64,000 bases of DNA from Hymenobacter telluris (GCF_017313265.1 NZ_JAFLQZ010000011.1:62001-126000), one strand, 5' to 3'; counted from the stretch's first letter, positions 33,670-43,113 are shown. Notes: generated from the letters alone by a model not told the origin. A program made the numbers and translations.

Positions 33670-34965
33670 CTATGGAGTGGCCACAGCTGGTGCTTCCCAA
33701 GCCCGTAATTCTTTCAGGGCTTCTTGGGTCTGGCGGATGGTGACGGCCTTTTTCTCGTCTTGGTCGATGGGCTGATTGGGAGGGCTATCTGCAAAGAAGC
33801 TCAAGATACTTTTTTGCAACGTGGGCGTCATGCCCGGAAACTGCTTTTCGTGCAGCTTGCGTACCAGCTCGCCGTACGTTTCGTCGGCCAGGGCATACTC
33901 ACCTAGTTTCGTGTTGAGGCCCGTATCGAAGTCGTAATTGGGTAGTGGCGGCGGGTTGCCGGTGGCTGATTGGCGGGTCTTCGTGAGAATGATGCCATAG
34001 TCATCAAGAACCTGCTGAAAGCTCTGCTTGAAAAACTTCTGCGCTTCGGGCGTTGGAAGCTTGAAGGCAAAGGGCTTCAGCGGCCCAGCTTTAGGCAGTA
34101 TGCGCACCGCTTTCGACATCACCTTGGAGCCAAAGCCTGGCTTATCGAATCTGGCCGTACCAAACTCCTTACGGTACTGTTGCGGGCTCATCTGATACAC
34201 ATAGTCGCGGCGGCGCGCTCGTTTATCCAGCTTCTTGATTTCGTGCCGGTTGGCATGCCAGGCCGCACGAGAGGCCGTCGGGATGAGCTGCATCACGGAA
34301 AAGCGGTAAGCACTGACACTCAGGTCCACGTTGAACACGATTTGCCCCAACTCCAAGCCGTAAGTCTGCTGAAACGCACGTTCCAGCAAGTCTTTGTCTA
34401 CCTGAAAGCCAATGAAATCATGGTAGCCGTCGGAGCGGTAGCGGCCGGCAGCCAGCTGTACCACATCGAAGGCAAATTCCAGCTGATTATGCTGCACTGG
34501 CGCCTCTTCGTACGTGATACGGTCGCCAAACTTCTTGCGCAGCTCCGGATAAACCGACGGCATGGCGCGGTTTGTCCCCTCTGAATGCCCCCGAATATCG
34601 GCCACGTAGTGCGACAAAGCGCCGAGGGCAAAGGCGTATTCATTCCGGTTGTTGGCCTGAGCCAAGATATTCTCTACAAAGTCGCCGCTCCGGACGTAGT
34701 GCGTAAGGTTGGAAAACAAGCTGGAGCCAAACGGATAGTAGCCGATGTCCTGAATGATGGAACCACCATAAGCATACGATTTGGCCGCAATCAGCTCTTC
34801 CCGCGTGGCCCCCGGATAGCGCTTTTCCAGTAATGGTACCAAGTTTCGCCGCCAGGCCGAGTCGATGATGGCTTGGTGCGTGAGCACAGAATAGGCCGTA
34901 GCAGCCCGAGGAAAGGTGCAGGTTAAGACAAGCACTACACCAGTCCAGAAAAAGAAAATACGCAT
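33670..34965 (-). CDS. Zinc-dependent phospholipase C-family protein, exported
   Basis: A 431-residue predicted secreted protein of the zinc-dependent phospholipase C (S1/P1-like helical) fold. The signal peptide is FFFWTGVVLVLTCTFPRAATA, followed by YSVLTHQAIID with the first histidine. Further ligand motifs are SNLTHYVRSGDF and GALSHYVADIRGHSEGTNRA. The C-terminal third has no recognised domain and may be helical (FFKQSFQQVLDDYG). I chose the ATG at 34965 because the signal begins there. Whether it cleaves phospholipids or is a structural homologue is unknown. Confidence 0.82.
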   Translation of the reverse strand: MRIFFFWTGVVLVLTCTFPRAATAYSVLTHQAIIDSAWRRNLVPLLEKRYPGATREELIAAKSYAYGGSIIQDIGYYPFGSSLFSNLTHYVRSGDFVENILAQANNRNEYAFALGALSHYVADIRGHSEGTNRAMPSVYPELRKKFGDRITYEEAPVQHNQLEFAFDVVQLAAGRYRSDGYHDFIGFQVDKDLLERAFQQTYGLELGQIVFNVDLSVSAYRFSVMQLIPTASRAAWHANRHEIKKLDKRARRRDYVYQMSPQQYRKEFGTARFDKPGFGSKVMSKAVRILPKAGPLKPFAFKLPTPEAQKFFKQSFQQVLDDYGIILTKTRQSATGNPPPLPNYDFDTGLNTKLGEYALADETYGELVRKLHEKQFPGMTPTLQKSILSFFADSPPNQPIDQDEKKAVTIRQTQEALKELRAWEAPAVATP

Positions 34966-35076
34966 GCAAGTAGGAAAGGCGCTGATAGGCAAGCCCGGCA
35001 CTGCGTACGCGCAGACGAAAGTTGTTGTTCAGGTTGCTGTCTTGCTTCAAGCAGCCTGTGCCAACTGAAAACCAAC

Positions 35077-35111
35077 AAAAAAGCCTCTCAGAAAAATCTG
35101 AGAGGCTTTTC
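35077..35111 (-). terminator. Terminator after tRNA-Phe
   Basis: Stem AAAAGCCTCTCAGA / TCTGAGAGGCTTTT, loop AAAA, immediately beyond the tRNA 3' end. Confidence 0.88.
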
Positions 35112-35112
35112 G

Positions 35113-35185
<73 letters not shown>

Positions 35186-35227
35186 AGCTCTTGGTATCCT
35201 CGGGGGCGTTTTGGCCGTTGAGGAGCA

Positions 35228-35235
35228 CAAAAGTA
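35228..35235 (-). promoter_or_regulatory. tRNA-Phe promoter -7 box
   Basis: Minus strand TACTTTTG, an exact TAnnTTTG match, 43 bp upstream of the mature tRNA end. Confidence 0.65.
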
Positions 35236-35350
35236 GTAAACCAAAATCAACCTGCAACACTTATTTTAAAAATCTTTCTCCGGTGAAAGCTGTAATTTGT
35301 TATGCATACCGAGTATATTTCGGCCTGAACCCCAACCCAACTTCCCTTCC

Positions 35351-36754
35351 GTGCATTTCTCCATCCAAAACTTTCTATTCCTGTTAGTCGCAGTGGCGGG
35401 CTTTGGCCTGTTTGCCTGGCAGGCCCGGAAAATCCGCGCAAACATACTCGTTGGGCGCGACCGGGACATGAGTGGCAACGCCAGTGAGCGGCTCAACAAG
35501 ACGCTGCTTGTAGCGTTTGGCCAATCTAAAATGTTCAAGCGCCTAACGCCGGCCTTCCTGCATCTGATTGTGTATGTGGGTTTTCTGGTGATTAACGTGG
35601 AGGTGATTGAGATTATGGTGGACGGCCTGTTTGGTACGCACCGGTTCTTGCAGTTTCTGGGGCCGCTGTACGACGTGCTGATGGCTACCAACGAAATATT
35701 AGGTGCTCTGGTGATTGTGGCGGTAATAGCGTTCTGGTGGCGGCGCAACCGCAAGCCGCCCGTGCGCCGTTTTCAGGGGCCTGAGCTACGCATGTGGCCC
35801 AAACTCGACGCCAATATTATTCTGTACGTGGAAGTGGTTCTGATGGTGGCTCTGTTCACTATGAATACTGCCGACTTGAAGCTACATCAACTCCGCAATG
35901 CTGACATGCCGGGCACCTTCCCCATCAGCAGCTTGCTGACGGGCTTGTTTCCCGGCAACGAAACCGCGCTGCATGTGCTGGAGCGCGTGGGCTGGTGGGC
36001 GCATATTGTGGGTATTCTGTGCTTCCTCAACTACCTGCCTAGCTCCAAGCACTTCCACATCATCATGGCTTTCCCAAACGTGTGGTACTCCCGGCTGGTG
36101 CCGCAGGGGCAGTTTTCCAACGTGGAAAGCATCACGCACGAAGTGAAAGCCATGATGGACCCCAGCTACCAGGTACCCGCCCCGGCTACCGCCCCCGACG
36201 GCTCGGCACTTGCACCTACGCCTTTCGGGGCGAAGGATGTGGATGATTTGGCCTGGACCAACCTGTTGAATGCGTATTCCTGCACCGAGTGCGGGCGCTG
36301 CACCTCGGTCTGCCCGGCCAACATCACTGGCAAGCTGCTCTCCCCGCGCAAAATCATCATGGACACGCGCGACCGGGTGGAAGAGAAGTACAACTCGCCG
36401 CTGATTTTCAACCCCAGCCTCTACGGCGCGGAAGCCAAGCACGACCCACAAGAAACGCTCGACAAGGAAAACCACACGCTGCTGCGCGGCTACGTAACGC
36501 CTGAGGAGCTGTGGGCCTGCACCACTTGCAATGCCTGCGTGGAAGCCTGTCCGGTGAACATCAACCCCTTGGAAAGCATTATCGAGATGCGCCGCTTCTT
36601 GGTGCTGGAAGAATCGGCGGCGCCCAACTCGCTGAACGTGATGTTCAGCAACATTGAAAACAACGGCGCGCCCTGGGCTTTCTCACCATCCGACCGGTTC
36701 AACTGGGCCGATGACCTGTATGTGGCTGAGAAGGAGACAGGGGTTAGGAGCTAG
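35351..36754 (+). CDS. Membrane (Fe-S)-binding protein, Hdr/Lut-like electron-transfer subunit
   Basis: A 467-residue protein with about five membrane helices in the first half (first FLFLLVAVAGFGLFAW) and two [4Fe-4S] clusters in the second (CTECGRCTSVCP and CTTCNACVEACP). It looks like a fusion of a NarI/HdrE-like membrane part with a ferredoxin domain, passing electrons between quinone and the Cys-rich partner encoded 113 bp downstream. The GTG at 35351 is preferred: a near-consensus -7 box (TATATTTC, 35314-35321) lies inside the longer frame. The electron donor is unknown; this gene pair is common in Bacteroidota. Confidence 0.85.
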   Translation: MHFSIQNFLFLLVAVAGFGLFAWQARKIRANILVGRDRDMSGNASERLNKTLLVAFGQSKMFKRLTPAFLHLIVYVGFLVINVEVIEIMVDGLFGTHRFLQFLGPLYDVLMATNEILGALVIVAVIAFWWRRNRKPPVRRFQGPELRMWPKLDANIILYVEVVLMVALFTMNTADLKLHQLRNADMPGTFPISSLLTGLFPGNETALHVLERVGWWAHIVGILCFLNYLPSSKHFHIIMAFPNVWYSRLVPQGQFSNVESITHEVKAMMDPSYQVPAPATAPDGSALAPTPFGAKDVDDLAWTNLLNAYSCTECGRCTSVCPANITGKLLSPRKIIMDTRDRVEEKYNSPLIFNPSLYGAEAKHDPQETLDKENHTLLRGYVTPEELWACTTCNACVEACPVNINPLESIIEMRRFLVLEESAAPNSLNVMFSNIENNGAPWAFSPSDRFNWADDLYVAEKETGVRS

Positions 36755-36866
36755 CATTCATTCTTGCTTCCAGTCAATGGCTTATAGCACCTGTTTCTTT
36801 TATAATAAATCATCTCAAAGCTGGTGGTAGCCATTCTGGCTCCTGGCTTCTAACTACTAGCTTCTC
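36743..36866. repeat. Word-repeat arms between the two Fe-S genes
   Basis: The right arm (36826-36866), read on the minus strand, has AGCTAGT, AGTTAGA, AGCCAGG in 7-bp register and ends one base before the next start codon. The left side (36743-36772) has GTTAGGAGCTAG, overlapping the stop codon of the first gene. Pairing is short. Confidence 0.5.
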
Positions 36867-36867
36867 C

Positions 36868-37758
36868 ATGGAAAAACGACAAATAACCGTCCCGCTGATG
36901 GCCGACCTCGCCGCCCAAGGCGAGACGCCCGAAATTTTGTTTTGGGTGGGCTGTGCGGGAGCTTTCGACGACCGGTACAAACGAGTAACCCGCGCTTTCG
37001 TGCGGATTCTGGAGCATGTGGGCGTGAAATATGCCGTGCTGGGCATGGAAGAATCGTGCACCGGCGACCCTGCCAAGCGTGCCGGCAACGAGTTCCTGTT
37101 TCAGATGCAGGCCATGCAGAACATTACCACGCTCAATGGCTACGGCATCAAGAAAGTGGTAACGGCATGTCCGCACTGCTTCAATACCATCAAAAACGAG
37201 TATCCGGCGTTGGGTGGCGAGTACGAAGTGATTCACCACAGCACCTTCTTGCAGCAGCTCATCAATGAGGGCCGCGTGAAAGTGGAAGGTGGCGAATCAT
37301 ACAAAGGCCGCCGCATTACGTTCCACGACTCCTGCTACCTGGGCCGCGCCAACGACATCTACGAAGCGCCACGCGCCGTGCTGGAAGCCTTGGATGCCGA
37401 CTTAGTGGAAATGAAGCGCAGTAAAGCCAACGGCCTGTGCTGTGGTGCGGGCGGCGCCCAAATGTGGAAAGAGCCCGAGCCCGGCAAGAAGGACGTGAAC
37501 ATCGAGCGGACCGAGGAAGCCTTGGCCACTTTGGATGGTAATGCCGCCGCACTGGCCAGCCTCTACGGCGTGGAAAGTGGCAACGAAGGCGCCACGCCTG
37601 CCCCAAAAACCAACAGCCAAGGCAGCATTATTGCTGTCGGCTGCCCGTTCTGCATGACGATGATGAGTGACGGTGTGAAAAACAAGGAGCGCGAAAACAA
37701 CGTGCAGGTATTCGACCTAGCTGAGCTGGTAGCCTCTGCCGAAGGACTGAATGCGTGA
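36868..37758 (+). CDS. Heterodisulfide-reductase-like Cys-rich (CCG) protein
   Basis: A 296-residue cytoplasmic protein with two CCG-type cysteine domains like those of HdrB, GlpC and LutA. The first half has WVGCAGAF, EESCTGDPAKR and TACPHCFNTI; the second half has FHDSCYLGR, GLCCGAGGAQ and VGCPFCMTMM. These motifs bind a non-cubane or [4Fe-4S] cluster used in two-electron chemistry. It should be the partner of the membrane Fe-S protein just upstream. The redox substrate is not evident. Confidence 0.88.
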   Translation: MEKRQITVPLMADLAAQGETPEILFWVGCAGAFDDRYKRVTRAFVRILEHVGVKYAVLGMEESCTGDPAKRAGNEFLFQMQAMQNITTLNGYGIKKVVTACPHCFNTIKNEYPALGGEYEVIHHSTFLQQLINEGRVKVEGGESYKGRRITFHDSCYLGRANDIYEAPRAVLEALDADLVEMKRSKANGLCCGAGGAQMWKEPEPGKKDVNIERTEEALATLDGNAAALASLYGVESGNEGATPAPKTNSQGSIIAVGCPFCMTMMSDGVKNKERENNVQVFDLAELVASAEGLNA

Positions 37759-37855
37759 TTCAGTTGCGAGTTGCCGGTTATGGGTTGCCAGTATTCTTCT
37801 GATATACCTGTAACTCATGACTGACAACCGGCAACTCGCAACTGGTAACTGAAAA
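37759..37855. repeat. Inverted arms of 7-bp AGTTGCC words
   Basis: The left arm 37759-37793 starts at the base after the stop codon and reads AGTTGCG, AGTTGCC, GGTTATG, GGTTGCC in 7-bp register. The right arm 37810-37855 contains inverted equivalents (CAGTTGC, GAGTTGC, CGGTTGT on the other strand). A 14-bp run (GCGAGTTGCCGGTT) pairs exactly. Confidence 0.9.
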
Positions 37856-37894
37856 GAACAACCCCGTCGGAACTTACCGGCGGGGTTGTTCTTT
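37856..37894 (+). terminator. Terminator after the CCG-protein gene
   Basis: Stem GAACAACCCCG / CGGGGTTGTTC extended by CGG/CCG with one G-T pair, followed by a T-rich tail. It adjoins the right arm of the word repeat. Confidence 0.8.
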
Positions 37895-37965
37895 TGTAAG
37901 AAAATAAATCACCCTGCTTAGTCGTTGATACACCAAGCAGGTTCTCTGGCTTTCTAGCATCTGTT

Positions 37966-38451
37966 ATGTACGTTCCTTTCAATCAGCTACCCGACTCCGC
38001 CCGCATCTGGATTTACCAAGCCGACCGGCCGCTAACCGAGGCCGAAATAGCCACCTTGCAGCCCGCTTTGCAGCACTTCGCTACCGAGTGGACCAGCCAC
38101 GGCCGGGCTTTGCAAGCCTCTGCCGAGATTTTGCATCATCAGTTTCTGGTTGTCGGGCTCGATGAAGCCGTGGCCGATGCTAGCGGCTGTTCCATCGACG
38201 CCTCAGTGCGGTTTGTGCGCGCAGTTGAGGATGCCTTGGGGGTGTCGTTGTTAGAGAAGTCGCGCCTGGCTTTCCTGGTGAACGGGCAGGTGGAACTGCT
38301 GGACCGGCGGGAACTGAAGGCCGCTGTAGCCGCCGGCCGATTGGCTTCCGATACGCCGTATTTCGATGCTACCGTGGCTCGAAAAGACCACTTACAAAAC
38401 TCGTTTCCTACGGCGGCCAGCCGCACCTGGTTGGCACGATACTTTAACTAA
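37966..38451 (+). CDS. Conserved Bacteroidota protein of unknown function
   Basis: A 161-residue soluble protein. It begins YVPFNQLPDSARIWIYQADRP, a pattern I know from short Bacteroidota proteins that are sometimes, and I think wrongly, labelled ABC transporter ATPase; no Walker motif is present. A middle His pair (EILHHQFLVVGLDE), a Cys (ASGCSIDASVRFV) and a terminal aromatic stretch (FPTAASRTWLARYFN) are distinctive. Probably a real core gene of unknown role. Confidence 0.75.
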   Translation: MYVPFNQLPDSARIWIYQADRPLTEAEIATLQPALQHFATEWTSHGRALQASAEILHHQFLVVGLDEAVADASGCSIDASVRFVRAVEDALGVSLLEKSRLAFLVNGQVELLDRRELKAAVAAGRLASDTPYFDATVARKDHLQNSFPTAASRTWLARYFN

Positions 38452-38564
38452 GCCGAGGAAAAATTTTGCTTTCCAAACTATTATCCTGTTCAAACTTAGT
38501 ATTATTAGGCCTTGAATGGCCTCCTTTCACGATGCCTAGCTTTCACTTCCACCCTTCACCACCT

Positions 38565-40493
38565 ATGAAGAAACTACTACTAGTATGCGTTGCAGCCAGT
38601 TCTACTGCCTTATTGAGCGGGTGCGCAACGACCGGCGGCTTGAGTAAAGCAGACAAGCGCTTTACCCGAGGCGAATACGAAGCTGCAATAGAACTCTATA
38701 AAGCAGACGTAGCCAAAGGAAAAAATACCGCTATGTCGAACTATGGCATTGCGGAGGCCTATCGTCGCTCCAACCGTATCGAGCAGGCCGAGAGCTACTA
38801 CAAAGCCGCTATTGATGGAGGTGCCAAAGCCCCCGATGCGGTATTCTACTACGGCCAGGCCCTGAAAGCCAATGGTAAGTTCGATGAAGCCGCCCAGCAA
38901 TTCGATGCTTACGTGCAAAACAGCGCCGGCCGCACCCTGGCCGCTCGGGCCGAAATGGAATCCAAGAACGCGAAGATGGCTAACACTATCGTAGCCATGC
39001 GTTCCAACAACGAGGTAACCGCCCTCGACCAGGTGAACACGCCCGCCGCTGAGTACGGCTCGACCCTGGTGCCTGATACCAAAGAGCTGGTATTCGCTTC
39101 CGGCCGTGAAGGCAAGAAGTTTCCAGGCAACGGCGAGAATTTCAGTGACTTATACGCTGTAAAGTTCGACGATGCCGATAAGATGACGGGCGGCACCGTG
39201 CGCAAGCTGGAGCCCCTGTTCAACACCGAAAACAAGCACGAAGCCAGCGCCACCTACACGCCCGACGGCAAAACGATGGTGTTTGCCCGCTCCAACGACG
39301 GCTCGAAAAAAGGCCTGCTGAGCGTGGACCTGTGGATTTCGTACAACAAGAATGGCGCTTGGAGCGAACCGGTACTGGCGAACATCAACGACCGGACTGC
39401 CGACGACTTCGCTCCGGCTTTTGCGCCCGACGGTCAGACGCTGTACTTCGCATCGAGCCGTAAAGGCGGCCTCGGTGGCAACGACATCTATAAGGCTACC
39501 CTCGGCCCGAACGGCCGTTTCTCGCCGGCCGAAAACCTGGGCGACCAGATCAACACGGCTGGCAACGACAATTTCCCGGCCGTAGCCCCCGACAATACGC
39601 TGTACTTCTCTTCGGACGGGCAGCCGGGCTTGGGTAAGCTCGACATCTTTATGGTGGACAAGGGTAAGGTAGTAAACCTAGGCGCTCCGGTGAACAGCAA
39701 CGGCGACGACTTCGCGCCTTACTTCACCACCAAGGACATGGGCGTTTTCTCCTCGAACCGCGCGGGCGGCAAGGGCTCCGATGACCTCTACATGTTCCGG
39801 AAGAAGCCGCTGAAACTGGTGACGTTCATTGCGGATGGTACGCTGGTGGAGCGCGACGCCAAAACCGGTGCCACCACGCCAGTATCGGGCGAAACGGTAG
39901 AGCTGATTGGCCGCGACGGCAAGAAAATCCAGGAGGTAACGACTGGTGCCGATGGCAAATTCAGCATCAAGCTGGACTCGGCGGCTGCTAGCTATGCTGT
40001 AGTAGCCGACCGTCCTGGTTACTTCACGGCCCGTAGTGCTGTGAGCACCATCGGCCGCAAGCCTTCTCAGGATCAGCTGCCGAACGAAATGAACGACGTA
40101 ACGATTCCGGTGACGCTGACGCTGACCAAAATCGTTAAGAACGTGGCTATTCGGGTAGAAAACATTCTCTACGACTACGACAAGGCGGATATCCGTCCGG
40201 ATGCTGCTGCCGAGCTGGACAAGCTGGTGGAAACGCTGAACGACAACCCGAAAATCACCATCGAGCTTAGCTCGCATACCGACTCTCGTGGTAAGGATGC
40301 CTACAACCAAGCTCTGTCGCAGAAACGTGCACAGTCGGCCGTAGACTACATTATTTCCAAGGGCATCGATAAGAGCCGCATCACGGCTAAAGGTTACGGC
40401 GAGACTCGTCCGGAAATCAAGAATGCAAAGACCGAGGAAGAATACCAGCGCAACCGTCGCACGGAATTCAAAGTGACCAAAATTGCTGAGTAA
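38565..40493 (+). CDS. PorE-like lipoprotein: TPR, PD40 propeller, CRD and OmpA domains
   Basis: A 642-residue outer-membrane lipoprotein facing the periplasm. The signal ends in ALLSGC (lipidated Cys). Order: TPR repeats (FTRGEYEAAIELYKADV; RIEQAESYYKAAID), a WD40-like/PD40 propeller (repeats such as FAPDGQTLYFASSRKGGLGG), a carboxypeptidase-regulatory-like beta domain (GETVELIGRDGKKIQEV), and a C-terminal OmpA domain that binds peptidoglycan (SSHTDSRGKDAYNQALSQKR). This is the domain order of PorE, a T9SS accessory protein, and the window encodes several T9SS cargos; however, paralogues with this architecture are common. ATG at 38565. Confidence 0.88.
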   Translation: MKKLLLVCVAASSTALLSGCATTGGLSKADKRFTRGEYEAAIELYKADVAKGKNTAMSNYGIAEAYRRSNRIEQAESYYKAAIDGGAKAPDAVFYYGQALKANGKFDEAAQQFDAYVQNSAGRTLAARAEMESKNAKMANTIVAMRSNNEVTALDQVNTPAAEYGSTLVPDTKELVFASGREGKKFPGNGENFSDLYAVKFDDADKMTGGTVRKLEPLFNTENKHEASATYTPDGKTMVFARSNDGSKKGLLSVDLWISYNKNGAWSEPVLANINDRTADDFAPAFAPDGQTLYFASSRKGGLGGNDIYKATLGPNGRFSPAENLGDQINTAGNDNFPAVAPDNTLYFSSDGQPGLGKLDIFMVDKGKVVNLGAPVNSNGDDFAPYFTTKDMGVFSSNRAGGKGSDDLYMFRKKPLKLVTFIADGTLVERDAKTGATTPVSGETVELIGRDGKKIQEVTTGADGKFSIKLDSAAASYAVVADRPGYFTARSAVSTIGRKPSQDQLPNEMNDVTIPVTLTLTKIVKNVAIRVENILYDYDKADIRPDAAAELDKLVETLNDNPKITIELSSHTDSRGKDAYNQALSQKRAQSAVDYIISKGIDKSRITAKGYGETRPEIKNAKTEEEYQRNRRTEFKVTKIAE

Positions 40494-40520
40494 GCAGTTC
40501 TGAGTGCCCTCTGAAACTAG

Positions 40521-40554
40521 AAAATCCTCGTACCGAAAGGTGCGGGGATTTTTT
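40521..40554 (+). terminator. Terminator after the PorE-like gene
   Basis: Stem AAAATCCTCGTACC / GGTGCGGGGATTTT (G-T pairs) with a GAAA tetraloop and T-run. Confidence 0.85.
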
Positions 40555-40665
40555 GGTTATTAGGCAATGAAATGACGCGCAGTTATTTAATTATCTGGCT
40601 TTAAAGCAGTGTATTGAATAAACCAGATAATTAGTTTATCCTCAGCAAGAATAACTATCCTTCAC

Positions 40666-41428
40666 ATGTCACTATCTCTATCTGCGTCACGGATTATGCT
40701 TGTGCTGCTCATGTGTTGTGTGAGCAATGCTGTAAAGGCGCAGCGTATACGCATCGGCCTGACAGGCGCGGTTACTCGCACTTTTGTTGATGTATTTACT
40801 TTCTCCGATGGCTTGGCAGATGCCCAAGGCCAGCAAGCATACACAATCGGGATTAAAAGCTTATACACCCTAACTCCACGGTGGCAATTAACCGGCGAGT
40901 TACGCTATAGCCGCTTCAAGACGATGGCAACGCTAACCCAACTAGATACTCCCTCAGTGCTTAGCAACATTGGTTGGCAGGGTCTAGGGGGGGGGTGTTC
41001 AACTACCATTGGGTGTGGTATACTCTCTCAAGCCACAAGCTAAAGTATCACCGTTGTTTGCGTTTAAGGCCGTAGTCGGGGTAGGTAGGAGTGCTTTTGA
41101 TCAACAATACATCAGCATTACCGGCTATGATGGTACCGATGGAATATATCATAGGCCAAGCAGTGTGAGCGTAAATTTTACCGACCTCACACAATACCCG
41201 GCTCAGGTACAACTAGGGCTAGAGGCTGGGTGCGGAATACGGCTAAGGAAGGGGATAGAGCTTAATGCAGTCTATTATTATAGCGTCAGTAAATTTCGGC
41301 CTATCACTTATCAGTATAACGTTGATTTTACTACGCAGCAAGGGCGCTCTTATTCTACCCGTACAAGTGGCTTTATCAGAGGACGTCCGAGCCATATAGC
41401 TGGTGAATTGGTTATCTATTTTAACTAA
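40666..41428 (+). pseudogene. Outer-membrane beta-barrel gene interrupted at a G9 tract
   Basis: Two overlapping frames together make one barrel protein. Part 1 (from the ATG at 40666) has a signal peptide (IMLLVLLM-like hydrophobic stretch ending VKAQ) and strands such as WQLTGELRYSRF; it runs into a G9 tract at 40987-40995 and stops at 41041. Part 2 (to 41428) continues in the next frame with VVYSLKPQAKVSPLFAFK and ends SHIAGELVIYFN. Removing one G (G8) joins them as LGGGVQLPLGVVYSL, giving 253 residues. It is phase variation, a mutation or a sequencing error. The gene is more AT-rich than its neighbours. Confidence 0.75.
40987..40995. repeat. Homopolymeric G9 tract inside a coding region
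   Basis: Nine consecutive G between LGGG codons of the barrel gene. Slipped-strand changes of one base would switch the frame. Confidence 0.95.
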
Positions 41429-41575
41429 TATTGATAAAAACGTACTGGAGTAGGTCTTGGAAGGTCAAAACTGCTTTTGAGAAGTCAGGAGCCTAGTTTT
41501 CTGGAAGTGGCACAATCCTTGAAAACAGGAGAAGCACAGGGGCAAACGGATTGCTCCTGGCAACCTACTACTGCC

Positions 41576-42448
41576 ATGAAAAAGGCGCTACTCTTCTGCT
41601 TCGGTCTGCTTTTGCTGGCGGCAGCACAACTTCAGGCCGCTCCGGCCAACGTGAATTTCACTTCCGAGCGTGGCACCCCGTTCAACCTTCGCTTTGATGG
41701 CCGCGCCCTCACCCGGGGCGGCGCCCGTCAGGTTCACATCGACCGGATTGTGCCGGGCGTACACTGGGTGGATTTTGCCATTCCGGTTGGGTACGGCCGC
41801 TCCATCAACTACCGCACTCGGGTGTTCTTGGATTCGGGTTTGGAAACCAGCTACGTGCTGCTCACCCGGCCGGGCTTCGCGCCCGAGCTACGCAAAGTGG
41901 CGGCTGTACCGCTGCGGGGCTACGGTCCGCCACCGCGCGGCGGGCAGGGTGGCTACCCAAACAGCAACGACGACTATTACTACGAGGATGGCGACGTGCA
42001 CCGCAATCAGCCCACCGAGCCGGGTGATGACACCGACAGCCGTGGCAACTACCCTGGTGGTGGTAATAACGGCGGCAACTACCCCAACAGCAACAGCTAT
42101 CCTAACGGTGGTTACAACAACGGCAATGCCTATCCGGGCAGTGGCGTAAGCTACAACCGCGTACTATCGGCGCAGGATGTGGATGGGCTGGTAGCGGCCA
42201 TGCATCGGCAGTCGTTTGATAAGGACCGGATGCCGATGGCCCAGCAGGCGCTAAGCGAAAGTGCTATCCGGGCCGAAGACCTGACCCGGTTGATGAAGGA
42301 GCTAAGCTTCGAGAGTGCGAAAATGGATCTGGCCAAGTATGGCGCGGCCCGCGTAGCCGACCGCCAGAACCTATACCGCCTCAACGACGGATTCACGTTT
42401 TCGGCTTCAGCGCGGGAATTTCAGGAGTACCTCGCGCAACAGCGCTAA
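41576..42448 (+). CDS. DUF4476-domain protein, exported
   Basis: A 290-residue protein with a signal peptide (LLFCFGLLLLAAAQLQAA). The first half is a beta-rich domain (FNLRFDGRALTRGGARQVHI; then RSINYRTRVFL). A low-complexity Gly/Asn/Tyr/Pro linker follows. The C-terminal 90 residues are DUF4476, a helical domain of unknown function: DVDGLVAAMHRQSFDKDRM, MKELSFESAKMDLAKYGA, and the final FTFSASAREFQEYL. The start is the ATG at 41576, where the signal begins. Probably periplasmic. Confidence 0.85.
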   Translation: MKKALLFCFGLLLLAAAQLQAAPANVNFTSERGTPFNLRFDGRALTRGGARQVHIDRIVPGVHWVDFAIPVGYGRSINYRTRVFLDSGLETSYVLLTRPGFAPELRKVAAVPLRGYGPPPRGGQGGYPNSNDDYYYEDGDVHRNQPTEPGDDTDSRGNYPGGGNNGGNYPNSNSYPNGGYNNGNAYPGSGVSYNRVLSAQDVDGLVAAMHRQSFDKDRMPMAQQALSESAIRAEDLTRLMKELSFESAKMDLAKYGAARVADRQNLYRLNDGFTFSASAREFQEYLAQQR

Positions 42449-42596
42449 AGAGGTAGTAGGTAATAGGTAGTTGGTAGTGAGATTAAAACACAGCGTAAAA
42501 CAGAAGCGCCGCCTGGTTCTACCAAGCGGCGCTTCTGTTTGATACGCACAATTTCTGTCTCAATACCAACTACTTACTGCCAACTGCCTCCTACCG
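42449..42596. repeat. Inverted arms of 7-bp GGTAGTT words enclosing a terminator
   Basis: The left arm 42449-42480 begins at the base after the DUF4476 stop and has GGTAGTA, GGTAATA, GGTAGTT in register. The right arm 42561-42596 has inverted words (GGTAGGA, GGCAGTT, GGCAGTA) and overlaps the stop codon of the convergent DUF4293 gene. A terminator stem (42497-42541) sits in the centre. Confidence 0.88.
42497..42541. terminator. Bidirectional terminator nested in a word repeat
   Basis: Stem AAACAGAAGCGCCGC / GCGGCGCTTCTGTTT between two convergent genes. Confidence 0.88.
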
Positions 42597-43067
42597 CAAC
42601 CGGTCCATGCTGCGGACTAGCTGCTCGTCGCGGCGGATGAAGCGGTTGGCCAGTACGTTCAGCAACAGCGCCAGCGTAGGCAGATAGAAGCCGGCCTGGT
42701 AGTCGCCTAGTATCTTCACGTTCAGCATCTGCTCGCCGAGGTTCGAGAAGTAGAAACCGGCGCCAATGGTGCACAGAATCAGCAACAGGTTGAGCATACC
42801 CAGCTTGAGCTGCAAAAAACGGTTCCGGAACTGGAAGATTTCGAACAGGGCCAGGGCCGCCGAGGCTGCCGCAAAAGCCGCAATCAGCCACACGTTGCCG
42901 GGAGCGGCTAAGCCGGCACCAGCTTTATTGTAGGCAAAGCCGGTGGCCGTTAAAGTCAGCTCCTGGCCGGTTGCGGGGTCAGCTTTGTGCCAGACGGGAA
43001 GGAAAACCACGGCAATCATGCAGAGAGCCAGTAAAAGCAGGAATACGCTTTGGATTCTTTGTATCAT
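42591..43067 (-). CDS. DUF4293 membrane protein
   Basis: A 158-residue inner-membrane protein with four helices: MIQRIQSVFLLLLALCM at the start (the typical DUF4293 opening), VWLIAAFAAASAALALFE, LGMLNLLLILCTIGAGFYF and FYLPTLALLLNVLANRFI, ending in the basic RRDEQLVRSMDRLR. Function unknown; restricted to Bacteroidota as far as I know. ATG at 43067 is chosen over one four codons earlier by comparison with the family start. A -7 box lies 47 bp upstream. Confidence 0.88.
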   Translation of the reverse strand: MIQRIQSVFLLLLALCMIAVVFLPVWHKADPATGQELTLTATGFAYNKAGAGLAAPGNVWLIAAFAAASAALALFEIFQFRNRFLQLKLGMLNLLLILCTIGAGFYFSNLGEQMLNVKILGDYQAGFYLPTLALLLNVLANRFIRRDEQLVRSMDRLR

Positions 43068-43113
43068 CTTTGTGTTCAAGTAATGATGGCGCCTGGCGGG
43101 GAAGCCGGGCCGG

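Noticed and set aside
40987..40995. Programmed ribosomal frameshift at the G9 tract
   Set aside because: No slippery heptamer context with a downstream stem is evident; slippage of the DNA tract or a sequence error is simpler.
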